64,000 bases of DNA, from NCBI GenBank assembly GCA_020633655.1, contig JACKDF010000005.1:248001-312000 (forward strand), written 5' to 3'. Shown in pieces: positions 34,385-42,900 of the stretch. This DNA is from Deferribacteres bacterium. Lineage in GTDB: Bacteria > Zhuqueibacterota > Zhuqueibacteria > Zhuqueibacterales > Geothermadaptataceae. The notes below the pieces were generated by a model. The model did not search any database, had not been told where the DNA came from, and saw nothing but the letters and a program-made list of their open reading frames with translations. Position numbers and translations under genes: made by a program. Every line of letters starts with the position of its first letter. Position 1 is the first letter of the stretch.

Positions 34385-34759
34385 TCATTTTTTATCCAAA
34401 AGCATTTTCCTGTGCAGAACCATTTTGATAATAAGCTCCTTTGGTAAAGGAACATTCAGTGGGAATTGAACGGAGCCTTTGCCTTGCTTAAAACCTTTCA
34501 GTTCTTCTGAAAAATGCTCCATTGCTGTGGGGTGAGGATAGAGTCCAACGTGCTTTGCATAACCGGCTATCATAATCTGCTGATCTCTTTTTCCGTTCTT
34601 CACCAAAGCAAAAGCAGGAATGTTGTAGTTTATCAATTCTTCGGCGTCGGGTACTGCTTCGAGAATGCAGGAACGCAATTCCTGTAAAACTTTTTTTGTC
34701 GCTTCCGGCTGACATTCAAAGTAGTGATGCACTGTTTTATAGGATTTTGAATTATTCAT
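34385..34759 (-). CDS. DUF1801/YdhG-like protein (iron chaperone family)
   Basis: The 124-residue protein belongs to the YdhG/DUF1801 family. It has LRSCILEAVPDAEELINYNI near residues 27-47, the YAKHVGLYPHP segment near residue 76, and GSVQFPLNVPLPKELI near the C-terminus. The fold is frataxin-like and one Bacillus member has been proposed as an intracellular iron chaperone; for most members function is unknown. It is the last gene of the minus-strand run that begins at 38795. Confidence 0.85.
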   Translation of the reverse strand: MNNSKSYKTVHHYFECQPEATKKVLQELRSCILEAVPDAEELINYNIPAFALVKNGKRDQQIMIAGYAKHVGLYPHPTAMEHFSEELKGFKQGKGSVQFPLNVPLPKELIIKMVLHRKMLLDKK

Positions 34760-34799
34760 CGATATTGTTCCATTTTACATCTCTTTTACAACGCCCTGC

Positions 34800-35201
34800 T
34801 TATTCCTGCTGTTGCGTTGCAAGTGCCCAAAAGTTACCTTGAAAATCTTTTAACAGGCATCGAATGTCCGTGTCGCCTGGTTTTTGAACGGGTGATTCAA
34901 CAGGATGAAACCCTGCATTAACAGCTTTTTTAAAAGTGGCGTGAACGTCCGGCACATAAATATGCAACGTCAACTTATTTGGTGGATGGCCCTCGGCGGA
35001 ATCTCCAAGCATTATCACCGAATCATCGATTTTTAACTCAGCATGCATTATTTTACCGTTTGGCAAATCATATCGTCGTAATTCTTTTATGTCAAAAACT
35101 TGTTTGATCTGATCGATAAGCATTTGTGCTCCATCCACTACAAAATAGGGCGAAACTGAATTATAGCCGTCAGGCTTGTATTTCTTGTTTAATTTATCCA
35201 T
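34800..35201 (-). CDS. VOC family protein (glyoxalase/bleomycin-resistance-like)
   Basis: This 133-residue single-domain protein has the paired beta-alpha-beta-beta-beta layout of the vicinal oxygen chelate superfamily, with VSPYFVVDGAQMLIDQIKQV at the front, HAELKIDDSVIMLGDSAE in the middle and TLHIYVPDVHATFKKAVNAG opening the second half. It resembles the PhnB-like subgroup. Metal ligands (His and Glu) are partly visible but not fully conserved, so it may be a binding protein rather than an enzyme. Confidence 0.85.
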   Translation of the reverse strand: MDKLNKKYKPDGYNSVSPYFVVDGAQMLIDQIKQVFDIKELRRYDLPNGKIMHAELKIDDSVIMLGDSAEGHPPNKLTLHIYVPDVHATFKKAVNAGFHPVESPVQKPGDTDIRCLLKDFQGNFWALATQQQE

Positions 35202-35284
35202 TTCGTTCGTTTTTTAAGGTTAACTGTAATGCGAAATGCCTTCCTTTTCATTCTGTTTTTGAGCGCCCGAAGCCGGGTATATAT

Positions 35285-35881
35285 TTATATATTTCCGGTT
35301 GTGATTGCTCCTGCACGCTTGTAATTCACAACGATAACGCCCGAGGGAGACACCACACTTTCTGTTACCTTGAATGCCGCCGGGATGACGCCATTATCAA
35401 ACAAACGTTTTCCATCACCAAGGGTTATCGGAAATATCTTCAGCCAGAACTCGTCGACCAAATCATGTTTCATAAGTGTCTGCAGAAGATTTGCACTTCC
35501 GTAAACATGCAGATCCGGTCCTGCTTGCTTTTTGAGTTTTCTGATTTTTTCAGCAATATCCCCATTGATAAACACGGAGGGTTGCCAATCGTCAGAAGAC
35601 ATGGAATTTGATGCCACGTACTTAGTTGCTGTTTTTACACCTGGCCATATATCCGTATGTTGCGGCCAGTACGAAGCCCAAATTTCAAAGGTATTGCGCC
35701 CCAACAACAGATCGAATGGCAGGCTCATTTGCTTCTGCATAACGCTGCCTACAGCATCGTCTGAATAGGGGACCAGCCAGCCGCCATACGCGAAACCGCC
35801 GCTTGTATCTTCTTGCTGCCCACCAGGAGATTGTATAACGCCATCGAGCGTGATAAATTCGAGTGCAATAACCTTTCTCAT
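35285..35881 (-). CDS. RibD C-terminal/dihydrofolate-reductase-like protein
   Basis: The 198-residue protein has the RibD_C fold signature: VIALEFITLDGVIQSPGG at the start, LPFDLLLGRNTFEIWASYWP near residue 54, and VYGSANLLQTLMKHDLVDEF near residue 121 followed by IFPITLGDGKRLFD. Such stand-alone proteins (YyaP/YwjB-like) are NADPH-binding reductases with unknown substrates, not true riboflavin enzymes. AGAGAAAG lies before the ATG. Confidence 0.87.
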   Translation of the reverse strand: MRKVIALEFITLDGVIQSPGGQQEDTSGGFAYGGWLVPYSDDAVGSVMQKQMSLPFDLLLGRNTFEIWASYWPQHTDIWPGVKTATKYVASNSMSSDDWQPSVFINGDIAEKIRKLKKQAGPDLHVYGSANLLQTLMKHDLVDEFWLKIFPITLGDGKRLFDNGVIPAAFKVTESVVSPSGVIVVNYKRAGAITTGNI

Positions 35882-36031
35882 GCCTATCTTTCTCTTTAAT
35901 TATCTATAAACAAAGCGATTAAAAACATCGCTACATTTTTTAAGCTTTTTCGCTGTATAAGGAAGTGCAGTTACTTATCTCAATTCCACCCTAACAGAAG
36001 TGTGAAGGCCGACTTTTAAACGCGTTCACGA

Positions 36032-36490
36032 TTATTTCTCCGCCAGCTCTTTAAGCTTTTGCAGGGCTTTCGGCCACATGCCTTCGAACATCTCCTTGAA
36101 ATCATCGGTGATGTCAATATCGACCAAAACTTCTGTATGACCGTTTTTATTTTTGAATGTATAATTTTCATGCGCCCCGGCCCATGCTTTCACCGCGTCG
36201 CTGGTGGTGTCTTCCTTGCCATCGTTCACCATGCCGAGGTGCTCGATGGAAATATACTCGTGCAAGCGGTTTTCTTTGATGCGGCTCACCATGCCTCCCG
36301 TTTTGCCTGTCGTTGGATCCGGCCCGAGAAAAAGGATTTTACTCCCCTTGCTCCAATCACCGATGTAGTGCGAGCCGGTAGTAAAAGCCTCGGTCCACAC
36401 ACGATAGGTCGCGTCGTCCAGCATCGTGCTCCAAACTTTGGCTTTCGGTGCGCTGATCGTGATGGAAAAATTCAGTTTGTTCATATTCAT
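36032..36490 (-). CDS. SRPBCC domain protein (AHSA1-like), first copy
   Basis: This 152-residue protein has the START/Bet v1-like pattern: LNFSITISAPKAKVWSTMLD at the N-terminus, WTEAFTTGSHYIGDWSKGSK in the middle and a long C-terminal helix FKEMFEGMWPKALQKLKELA. The fold binds hydrophobic ligands in a deep pocket. No catalytic role is evident. It lies in the small-gene run and has a relative at 37857-38267. Confidence 0.85.
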   Translation of the reverse strand: MNMNKLNFSITISAPKAKVWSTMLDDATYRVWTEAFTTGSHYIGDWSKGSKILFLGPDPTTGKTGGMVSRIKENRLHEYISIEHLGMVNDGKEDTTSDAVKAWAGAHENYTFKNKNGHTEVLVDIDITDDFKEMFEGMWPKALQKLKELAEK

Positions 36491-36515
36491 CTCACATCTT
36501 TTTTACTATTTATAA

Positions 36516-36914
36516 TTACCTGGATGGTTGCAAAATACTAACCCGGTTGCCTTCAGAATCTATAAATGATACATACTCGCCGACACCCGGAATCTCCATT
36601 GGTTCACCTAAAACTTTACCTCCTGATTCGGTGACTTTATTCATTGCATCCCGAATTTTTTCGACAGCAACGACTATGGAAGGATGTTGTGCAGGCCAGT
36701 CCGGCTTTATTGGAAAAAAGCCGCCATTGATGGCGCCTGGTGTTTTTGGCCTTTGGTCCTTACCGGTTTCGGTTGTTTGGGCCGTCACATAGTTCCCCAT
36801 TTCTTCACCGAATTTTTGCATTTTCCAGCCAAACACTTGACTGTAAAATGCGGCCATACGGTCTCCATCTTTGTAAGGCATTTCGAAATGCACTACCGGA
36901 TTCATTTTAGACAT
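36516..36914 (-). CDS. VOC family protein, paralogue of the gene at 37408
   Basis: The 132-residue protein begins MSKMNPVVHFEMPYKDGD and contains AFYSQVFGWKMQKFGEEMGN and a C-terminal GEYVSFIDSEGNRVSILQP, all nearly matched in the protein encoded at 37408-37809. The frame is open a further ten codons upstream, but the ATG at 36914 matches the paralogue start and has GGGAA before it. It is a single-module VOC protein of the kind related to glyoxalase; the substrate is unknown. Confidence 0.85.
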   Translation of the reverse strand: MSKMNPVVHFEMPYKDGDRMAAFYSQVFGWKMQKFGEEMGNYVTAQTTETGKDQRPKTPGAINGGFFPIKPDWPAQHPSIVVAVEKIRDAMNKVTESGGKVLGEPMEIPGVGEYVSFIDSEGNRVSILQPSR

Positions 36915-36967
36915 GATTTCCCGTTTTTCCTCTATAAAAGACAAACAAATAATTAGCTATCTATTGA

Positions 36968-37357
36968 CTATTTTGTGGCTGCTAACCAATCTTTTATAAT
37001 TTGCGTTAATTCAACACTGTTGTTTTCAATCTCAGTTTGATTTTTAATGGTTACAACCGCCCTGTCGTTTTCTTTCCAAACCAATATTTTTGATTTTGTG
37101 GAAATGAGTTTTTCTTTGGGCTGCTCCTGTTTTTTTGCTCCCCGATGAAAAACCAGTTGAACTTGTTTGGGAGGTTGAATTCGCATTGTTATTCGATCTT
37201 TATCCTGAATGGAATAATTTGGTCCATTCCATTTGATGTTCTCGTCTAAGCCGGTTTCTGCCGAAAGAATAATTTCGCGCAATAATTCAATCTCTTCCCT
37301 GAAGGGATGATTTAATTCATCAAGAAACTTTGTAACAGCACTATTCAGATGACTCAT
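36968..37357 (-). CDS. DUF1801 domain protein
   Basis: The 129-residue protein has FLDELNHPFREEIELLREII at residues 11-30 and a following ENIKWNGPNYSIQDKDRITM block, the usual DUF1801 signature. It is distinct from the YdhG-like gene at 34385. AGAGGAAA precedes the ATG. Function is unknown. Confidence 0.85.
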   Translation of the reverse strand: MSHLNSAVTKFLDELNHPFREEIELLREIILSAETGLDENIKWNGPNYSIQDKDRITMRIQPPKQVQLVFHRGAKKQEQPKEKLISTKSKILVWKENDRAVVTIKNQTEIENNSVELTQIIKDWLAATK

Positions 37358-37407
37358 TTTCCTCTGACCTTTACAATTGATTTTTAAGATGTATTTTTGG
37401 ACAAACG

Positions 37408-37809
37408 CTACATGGCCAGTGGTTGTAAAATACTAGCCCGGTTTCCTTCGGTATCAATAAAAGATACAAATTCTCCGACACCGGGAATTGGCATTGGTTC
37501 ACCCAGTAATTTTCCCCCGGCAGCTGTTATTTTTTCCATAGACACATGTATGTTATCCACTGATATGACAATGGATGGGTGATTCATATTGGGGTCTTCC
37601 AGTTTTTGATAGATGCCGCCGTTGATGGCACCTTTTGTTTGTACCATTCCTTGTGCATCAGTTTCTGTCGTTTGAACGACAATGTAGTTGCCCATCTCTT
37701 CACCCAAGTGTTGTGATTTCCAGCCAAATGCCTTCGCATAAAATTCTGACATTCTTTTGCCGTCTTCTGCTGCCATTTCAAAGTGGACTACGGGATTCAT
37801 TTTAGCCAT
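37408..37809 (-). CDS. VOC family protein, paralogue of the gene at 36516
   Basis: The 133-residue protein begins MAKMNPVVHFEMAAEDGK and ends GEFVSFIDTEGNRASILQP. The similarity to the 36516 protein runs along the whole length, so the two arose by duplication, with DUF1801 between them. AAAGGAGAAAT gives a good ribosome site. The substrate is unknown. Confidence 0.87.
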   Translation of the reverse strand: MAKMNPVVHFEMAAEDGKRMSEFYAKAFGWKSQHLGEEMGNYIVVQTTETDAQGMVQTKGAINGGIYQKLEDPNMNHPSIVISVDNIHVSMEKITAAGGKLLGEPMPIPGVGEFVSFIDTEGNRASILQPLAM

Positions 37810-37856
37810 GATATTTCTCCTTTTGTATGCTGCTTTCAGTGCTAATAAAACAGTAA

Positions 37857-38267
37857 TTAATTCGTTTCCACATATTTTTTAAAATTGTCCAGAATCGCCT
37901 GCCAACCCTGGCGCTGCATGTCTTCCGGATGTAAATTTTCCGGATCGAAGGTTTCAATTACTTGAACACCTTCAGGAGATTCGATGAATTGAATCTCAAC
38001 GTTCCTGCCATCATCGATTTTGTAGGCAATGAGTTTATGCTTGACGACCTGTGTGTATTTTCCCGTGAAGTCAAAACTCATGCTTCCGTCTTTTGCGGCC
38101 ATTGTCGTTTTGAATTTTCCTCCAGGGCGGACATCATTTTCGGCGTGAGGCGCTTCCCAGTCCTCTGAAGCATAACACCATTTGGTTATGTCGGACGGGT
38201 TGGTCCAGGCATTCCAAACCGCTTCAATTTTGTTATTTATATTGGTTTGAATGGTTATTTTTGGCAT
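37857..38267 (-). CDS. SRPBCC domain protein (AHSA1-like), second copy
   Basis: The 136-residue protein has the AHSA1 pattern: VWNAWTNPSDITKWCYASED at residues 18-37, VRPGGKFKTTMAAKDGSMSF and a final helix with QGWQAILDNFKKYVE. Related proteins are named activators of Hsp90 ATPase homologue 1-like, but bacterial members mostly bind small ligands. AGGAA lies before the ATG. Confidence 0.87.
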   Translation of the reverse strand: MPKITIQTNINNKIEAVWNAWTNPSDITKWCYASEDWEAPHAENDVRPGGKFKTTMAAKDGSMSFDFTGKYTQVVKHKLIAYKIDDGRNVEIQFIESPEGVQVIETFDPENLHPEDMQRQGWQAILDNFKKYVETN

Positions 38268-38303
38268 GAAGAGGTTCCTATAGAATTAATTGCTGTTGTT
38301 TAT

Positions 38304-38795
38304 TTAGTTTCCATTAAACGCTTTTTTAATTTCATTTATGTCCAGTTTTTTCATTTGAAACATGGCATTTACTGCTCGGCTGCTTTTTTCTTTGTCTTTA
38401 GCATTATAATATTCTCCCATTTCCCTGGGAATGATTTGCCATGAGACACCGAATTTATCTTTCAGCCATCCGCACATGCTTTCTGTTCCCTCTTCAGTCA
38501 ATTTTTCCCAATAATAATCAACATCCTCCTGGGTGTCGCAGTACACCATTACGGACATAGATTCATTGAATTTGAACAGCGGGCCTCCATTGAGCGCAAG
38601 GAACGCCATGCCATTGAGCTCGAATTCAACCGTCATGACTGAACCTTCTGGTTTGCCGTGGTATTCAAATCCTTCTTTTTTAAAATGGGTGATGGCGCCA
38701 GGTTTGGAATCTTTGAAAATTGAGGTGTAGAATTTTGCTGCCTCTTCAGCCTGGTTGTCGAACCATAAGCAAATAGACATGTTTTGTTTGTGCAT
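38304..38795 (-). CDS. VOC family protein of the PhnB/3-demethylubiquinone-like group
   Basis: This 163-residue protein has SICLWFDNQAEEAAKFYTSI near the start, GMAFLALNGGPLFKFNESMS in the middle, and GWLKDKFGVSWQIIPREMGE, the typical PhnB/YdjC-type signature with the WQIIP strand. It is the first gene of the run, with AAGGAGAGAAAG before the ATG. The divergent regulator begins about 110 nt away. Confidence 0.88.
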   Translation of the reverse strand: MHKQNMSICLWFDNQAEEAAKFYTSIFKDSKPGAITHFKKEGFEYHGKPEGSVMTVEFELNGMAFLALNGGPLFKFNESMSVMVYCDTQEDVDYYWEKLTEEGTESMCGWLKDKFGVSWQIIPREMGEYYNAKDKEKSSRAVNAMFQMKKLDINEIKKAFNGN

Positions 38796-38903
38796 CTTTC
38801 TCTCCTTTGGAATTTAATTTTATTAAAATATATGAAGACTTTTATTAATTCAAATAAGTAATAACGCCAAAATAACAGGTTGATTGCGACAAGGGAGTTG
38901 CTT

Positions 38904-39884
38904 ATGTTTATCCCCATGAAAAAAGTCATAATCATAATTCCAGAAACGGCTGTGCCTGCAAGCATAGTGGATCCGCAGTACATGTTTTTTGCAGTCAATA
39001 ATTTCTTCGCAGAAGCTGGTGCGCAACCCTGTTTCGACGTTCAACTTGTTGGTTTGGCAAAGGAAGTAAAATTAAATTTTGACACGGTATCGATCCGTGC
39101 AAATTGCACCATAAATCAGGTAAAACAGGCTGATTTAGTAATCGTGCCGGCGTTGAGTGGTGACATGAAAATAGCAGTCGCACGGAACAAGGCGTTCGTA
39201 TCGTTTCTACGTGAGCAGCGAGAGGGTGGGGCCGAAATTGCGAGTTTATGTGTTGGTGCATTTTTGCTGGCATCCACAGGGTTGTTGGACGGGAAACAGT
39301 GCTCGACGCACTGGCTTTTTGCAAATCAATTCGCATCAATGTTCCCGAGAGTGCAGCTTGCAGCGGACAAAATTATTACCGATCAAGGTGGAATCTACAC
39401 CAGTGGTGGCGCCACATCCTATTGGAATTTACTTCTTTATTTGGTAGAAAAGTATGCTGGCAGAGAAATGGCGTTAAAGGCAGCCAAGTTTTTTCTGCTT
39501 GATATGCATAAATCGACACAGTTGCCATTTACTATTTTTCGAGGCCAAAAAGAGCACAACGATACGGAAATTTTGCTTGTACAAAATTACATTGAAGACC
39601 ATTTTATGGAAAATCTGACGATCGATTTTTTAGCCAACAAAGCAAAGTTAGGCAGAAGGACTTTTGAAAGAAGGTTTAAGAAAGCGACTACGAATACCAT
39701 TGTTGAATATGTCCAGCGGGTCAAGGTGGAAGTTGCAAAGCAGGCGCTCGAGAAGGGAAAAAAGACCATAAATGAAGTCATGGGTGAAGTAGGCTATGGC
39801 GATATTAAAGCATTTCGAAATGTCTTTAAGAAATATGCCGGCATGTCTCCGAATGAATACAAAAATAAATTTAAAGTGGTTTAA
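38904..39884 (+). CDS. GlxA-like AraC-family transcriptional regulator
   Basis: An N-terminal DJ-1/PfpI-like domain (about residues 5-175) includes IASLCVGAFLLASTGLLDGK, with the nucleophile-elbow Cys, and TSGGATSYWNLLLYLVEKY. A C-terminal AraC helix-turn-helix domain (about 225-325) follows, with LTIDFLANKAKLGRRTFERR and INEVMGEVGYGDIKAFRNVF. This is the GlxA/FtrA architecture of amidase-1-like transcription factors. The ATG at 38904 was chosen because AAGGGAG precedes it by 6 nt. Its divergent position suggests it controls the nine-gene minus-strand run, although its effector is unknown. Confidence 0.9.
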   Translation: MFIPMKKVIIIIPETAVPASIVDPQYMFFAVNNFFAEAGAQPCFDVQLVGLAKEVKLNFDTVSIRANCTINQVKQADLVIVPALSGDMKIAVARNKAFVSFLREQREGGAEIASLCVGAFLLASTGLLDGKQCSTHWLFANQFASMFPRVQLAADKIITDQGGIYTSGGATSYWNLLLYLVEKYAGREMALKAAKFFLLDMHKSTQLPFTIFRGQKEHNDTEILLVQNYIEDHFMENLTIDFLANKAKLGRRTFERRFKKATTNTIVEYVQRVKVEVAKQALEKGKKTINEVMGEVGYGDIKAFRNVFKKYAGMSPNEYKNKFKVV

Positions 39885-39985
39885 CCTATATTATCTAAAT
39901 ATATGGGGACAGCCCAAACTGATAGCAATTATCATGGATTGATCCCGGCGTTCACAAATGAAGTGGATTTAAAAGTTTCTTCATT

Positions 39986-42900
39986 TTAATCCAAAATCTC
40001 TCGCACTGCACTTGCCAAATCACTCATCATAATGGGTTTGCCCAGAACTTGTTTGATGCCAAATTTCTTGCGGGTATTTTCGGTCAGATTATCCCCGTAA
40101 CCTGTCATTATCATCACGGGTAAGCCGGGTTGAACTTGCAATACTTGTTGCGCTAAATCAAGTCCCGTCATATCCGGCATTGTTAAATCTGAAATGAGTA
40201 AATCGTATTTATTCGGCTCTGAGCGGAAAGCTTGCAAAGCTGCTTCGCTGCTGGTTCTGAATTCGACAACATAGCCAAGTGTTTTCAGCATTTTAGCCAC
40301 AATCGTTGCCACGGCATCGTCGTCATCAACGATCAAAATGGATTCTTTGCCACCAACGACAGATTGTGTACTTGTGCTATTTTTGAGCGTGGCATCCTTG
40401 GCTATGGGTAGATAAACATGAAATTTTGATCCCCTCTCCAGCTCACTTTCAACCTCAACGTTTCCACCGTGGCTTTGGACTATGCCGTGCACAACCGAAA
40501 GACCCAATCCTGTGCCCTTGTCCACAGATTTTGTCGTAAAGAATGGCTCAAAAATACGGTTCAAAGTAGACTTGTCCATTCCGTGTCCGGTATCAATAAC
40601 CGACAAACGTGCATATTTTCCAACGGGCAAATTGGCATGGTGTAGAGAAGAAGCTTCGTCGATCGTGATTTGATTTAAATTGATCGTCAGGGTGCCACCG
40701 GATATTTGCATGGCATGGAAGGCATTGGTACATAAATTGACGATAGCCTGGTGGATTTGTGATGGATCAGCCAAGACTTTTTCGCATTTTGGATCAATGT
40801 GATGTCGTATTTCAATGGTTGCAGGAATGGTCGGCCGCAAGAGTTTCAATGATTCGTTTATCAGTGGCTGCAAAGCCAGCGGGTGCCGTTCCTTTTCACT
40901 TTGTTTGGCAAACAACAAAATTTGCTCCACGAGCTCCTTCGCGCGAAATGCGGATTTAAGAATTTGGCGCAAATAATCGTACATGGGATTATCTGGTTGC
41001 AGGTTGAGCAAAGCCATATCCGCATAGCCTAAAATAGGGGCAAGGATGTTGTTAAAATCATGGGCGATACCACCGGCAAGGGTGCCGATAGTTTCCAGCT
41101 TTTGCGAGCGGCGCAGTTGTTCTTCGAGGCGCGCTTTCTCTTCTTCAGCCTGGTAACGTACGATGACCTCACTCACCTGGGTAGCGATGGTTTCCAGGGC
41201 AGTCCGTGACTGTTCGGGTAAATTATTCAGCGTTTGCGATGCAATATTAAAGGCGCCAATCACACGATTTTGGTATTTAATCGGGATAATCGCAGAGGCT
41301 TTGAAAGGATATCTTCTTTCGATATTTAGTTGGTTAGTTAGTTCTTTATATTGGGTATAAATCGCTTCCCCTTTCATAACAACCTGCGTGTTGGGTGTCT
41401 CGGGTCCAAAGTATGTTACCTGTTCAACAAATGCCCCGGGCAGGCCTTGATGAAAAGCCAGATGAAGCCCGCCAGTGCTGCCATCAACCAGATAGATACC
41501 ACCGCCGTCGGTGGACGATATTTCGATCGCTGTACCAAGACTTAATTGCAGGGTTTCCGTTAAGTCTTTAGCAGAACTTAAAGCAACGCCCAGATCCCGT
41601 TGTGTTTCAAGTAATTGTTCTGCAAACTTGCGTTCCGTTTCATCGAAAATATATCCCTGAAAATGCGTTAGTTCTCCGTTTTCGTCGAAAAGTCCGAAGA
41701 CGTTTTCAACGCAATGGATTGTTTTGCCATCCTTGCGTATCATCTTAAATTCAAAATTGCTGAGTTTTTTGTTTTTATGCAGTTCGTCGAGAAAATCAGA
41801 ACGTTCGGTGGTGGTTGGATATAATTCCTGTGTACTGATTCCCTTTATTTCTTCTGCGGAATCATAACCAAGCATCCGAACAAAGGTCGGATTGCAATCA
41901 AGCAGTTTGCCCTGGGGAGTTGAGAGATAATTACCGGTGATATCCCTTTCGAAGAAATTCCGGTAACGCTTTTCGGAATTTCTTAACGCTTCCTCCATTT
42001 TTCGTCGCTCTGTTATATTTGATAAAGTACCCTGGAAATACAGTGTATTCCCATCCTTGTCTTTCACAACACGATCGTTCATTAAGACCCATAAGGGTTC
42101 TCCATCGGCTCGTCTCATTTTCACTTCAACGTGAGTCAAGGTCTCGTTTTGGTTTGCCAGGGTAATCAAGCGTTGCCGCTCGGTTTCATCCCAATATAAA
42201 GCTTTAGTGTTTTTGATTTGTAGCATTTCTTCAGCATTCCGGTACCCAAACATGTGCACCATGGCTGGATTTACTGTGATAAAGTGACCATCTCCGGTAC
42301 TTTGGTAAACACCCTCGGCAATATCATTAAAAATTGTGGAATATTTATGGGCCGCATTCTGCGCAGCGTCCAAAGCCTGAAAGCGCTGCAGGACCGCAGA
42401 CAGATTTTGTGAAAAAACCTGGGTTAAGTTGAGTTCCTGTTCCGTAAACTGATGATTTGAATTAAAGTACACCATAAATTTACCAAGTAATTGCGCGGTT
42501 CCTTTCAGCGGTACGAACATCACTGCATTTATACCTTCCTGCAGGATAGTTTCTATGATGTGTTTCTCCAAATCTGCGCTTTTTACATCAGGATAACAGA
42601 GCGGTTGTGCATCAATATCGTTTATGTCCCAGGGGCAATGACCATCCACGGCCTGCCGGTATTCCGGTGAAAGATTCTGCCATGCTTTAAAGTGCGCAAT
42701 CGTATCGGTCTCATAAAGTAAAATGGAAGAACGATCGCACTGCAATAACTCAAGAATACCTTTCGCAGCAGCATCGCAGACTTCTTTACTCGTCTGTGCC
42801 CGGTTGAGCAATTCGATGTTGCGCTGTAAAATCTCCGTTTGTTTTAAATTGGTGGCAATACCTTCTTCGCGTTGTTTAATGCTGCTTATATCGATCATGT

